A DNA stretch of 64,000 nucleotides from Rhodoblastus sphagnicola (GTDB lineage Bacteria; Pseudomonadota; Alphaproteobacteria; Rhizobiales; Beijerinckiaceae). The translations under genes were made by a program, and so were the position numbers. This document shows, one piece after another, positions 63,736 through 64,000 of this stretch (positions within the stretch are counted from its first letter, which is position 1; each line of letters opens with the position of its first letter). The notes below the pieces were generated by a model, which saw only the letters and a list, made by a program, of their open reading frames with translations, had not been told where the DNA came from and did not search any database. The stretch lies in assembly GCF_002937075.1 (NCBI RefSeq), contig NZ_NHSJ01000140.1, positions 17,060 through 81,059 of the forward strand. The letters run 5' to 3'.

Positions 63736-63752
63736 TCTATAAAAAAGATCAA
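63736..63752. promoter_or_regulatory. Dyad operator-like site 7 before cysE
   Basis: TCTAT (63736-63740), 7 bp, ATCAA (63748-63752), 45 bp before cysE. The left half is perfect, the right half has two deviations. The surrounding 40 bp are strongly AT-rich. Confidence 0.5.
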
Positions 63753-63857
63753 TTAAAAAATCTCCGTCTCCTGAGCGGCCCGACCGCCGGTCGCGCGCCA
63801 CGGCCGCAAGCGCGCCGGAGGGCCGTAAAAATGCTTATTGGATAGGAAAGGTTTGGA

Positions 63858-64000
63858 TTACCGCCCTGGGGCGGCGGCTCTAAGTCCTCTTGCGCGCATG
63901 GTTGCGATGGAGGTTTTGTCGAGGATGAGGGCCATGGCGTCGCGGACGTCGAGCATGACGTCGCGAATCGCGCAGGCTTCGACATCGCCGCAATCGGTGC
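63858..64000 (-). CDS. Rrf2-family transcriptional regulator, C-terminal part (5' end outside window)
   Basis: The last 46 residues of an open frame running in from the right end. T-D-C-G-D-V-E-A-C-A-I-R-D-V-M resembles the Rrf2 (IscR/CymR/RirA) cluster loop, with a C-x5-C pair and the following R-D-V-x-x-A-M helix. In Fe-S members these cysteines hold the cluster; CymR-type members sense cysteine metabolism through CysE or CysK. The gene lies just upstream of cysE and would be an obvious candidate to bind the dyad sites. DNA-binding domain not in view. Confidence 0.7.
   Translation of the reverse strand, partial: TDCGDVEACAIRDVMLDVRDAMALILDKTSIATMRARGLRAAAPGR

Noticed and set aside
1..64000. 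CRISPR array, tRNA, rRNA, transposase or phage genes
   Set aside because: No regularly spaced repeats, cloverleaf-like segments, rRNA motifs, DDE transposase or phage proteins were noticed on either strand.

Overview
The window is a high-G+C stretch of an alphaproteobacterial chromosome. A Hyphomicrobiales (Rhizobiales)-type organism, possibly a purple non-sulfur or methylotrophic relative, is suggested by the cyclic beta-1,2-glucan synthase, the CheD/CheR/CheB gene order and the dispersed palindromic intergenic repeats. No 16S rRNA or other marker is present, so the genus is not determined. I see no rRNA, tRNA, CRISPR array, transposase or phage gene.

The two ends of the window are a sulfur-scavenging island. 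On the left (1-19.2 kb, all plus strand): a translationally coupled operon with a methyltransferase-like fragment, a DMSP-lyase-like cupin, a PLP-fold paralogue that has lost its catalytic lysine, and O-acetylhomoserine sulfhydrylase; reverse transsulfuration (cystathionine beta-synthase and gamma-lyase) behind a short leader ORF; an SsuABC/TauABC-like transporter followed by a two-subunit CoA-transferase and a crotonase; and a corrinoid methyl-transfer operon (ferredoxin, corrinoid protein, three zinc methyltransferases, corrinoid-reactivating protein, CobW GTPase). On the right (45.2-64 kb): a second ABC uptake system with two permeases, an MFS exporter, an SDR, then a radical SAM protein, a NifH-like reductase, two NifDK-like subunits and a nitroreductase, followed by an arylsulfatase, an octahaem cytochrome c, a GNAT, cysE and the end of an Rrf2-type regulator.

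The centre (19.4-45.1 kb) is ordinary housekeeping: a MoxR/VWA-metallopeptidase module, a transglutaminase-like protein, a cold-shock protein, the 2853-residue NdvB, and a complete chemotaxis operon with two globin-coupled receptors and a perfect FNR/FixK box in front.

Two results stand out. First, the NifDK-like pair has exactly four cysteines in total (one plus three), placed as in NifEN or dark-operative protochlorophyllide reductase. It should therefore hold one shared [4Fe-4S] cluster and no FeMo-co-type cofactor, which separates it from nitrogenase and from methylthio-alkane reductase. Second, seven AT-rich promoter regions of the sulfur genes, and none that I found in front of the central genes, carry the same dyad: a YCTAT-like half-site, exactly 7 bp, then an ATAGR-like half-site. 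This ties both ends of the window, including the nitrogenase-like operon and cysE, into one probable sulfur regulon.
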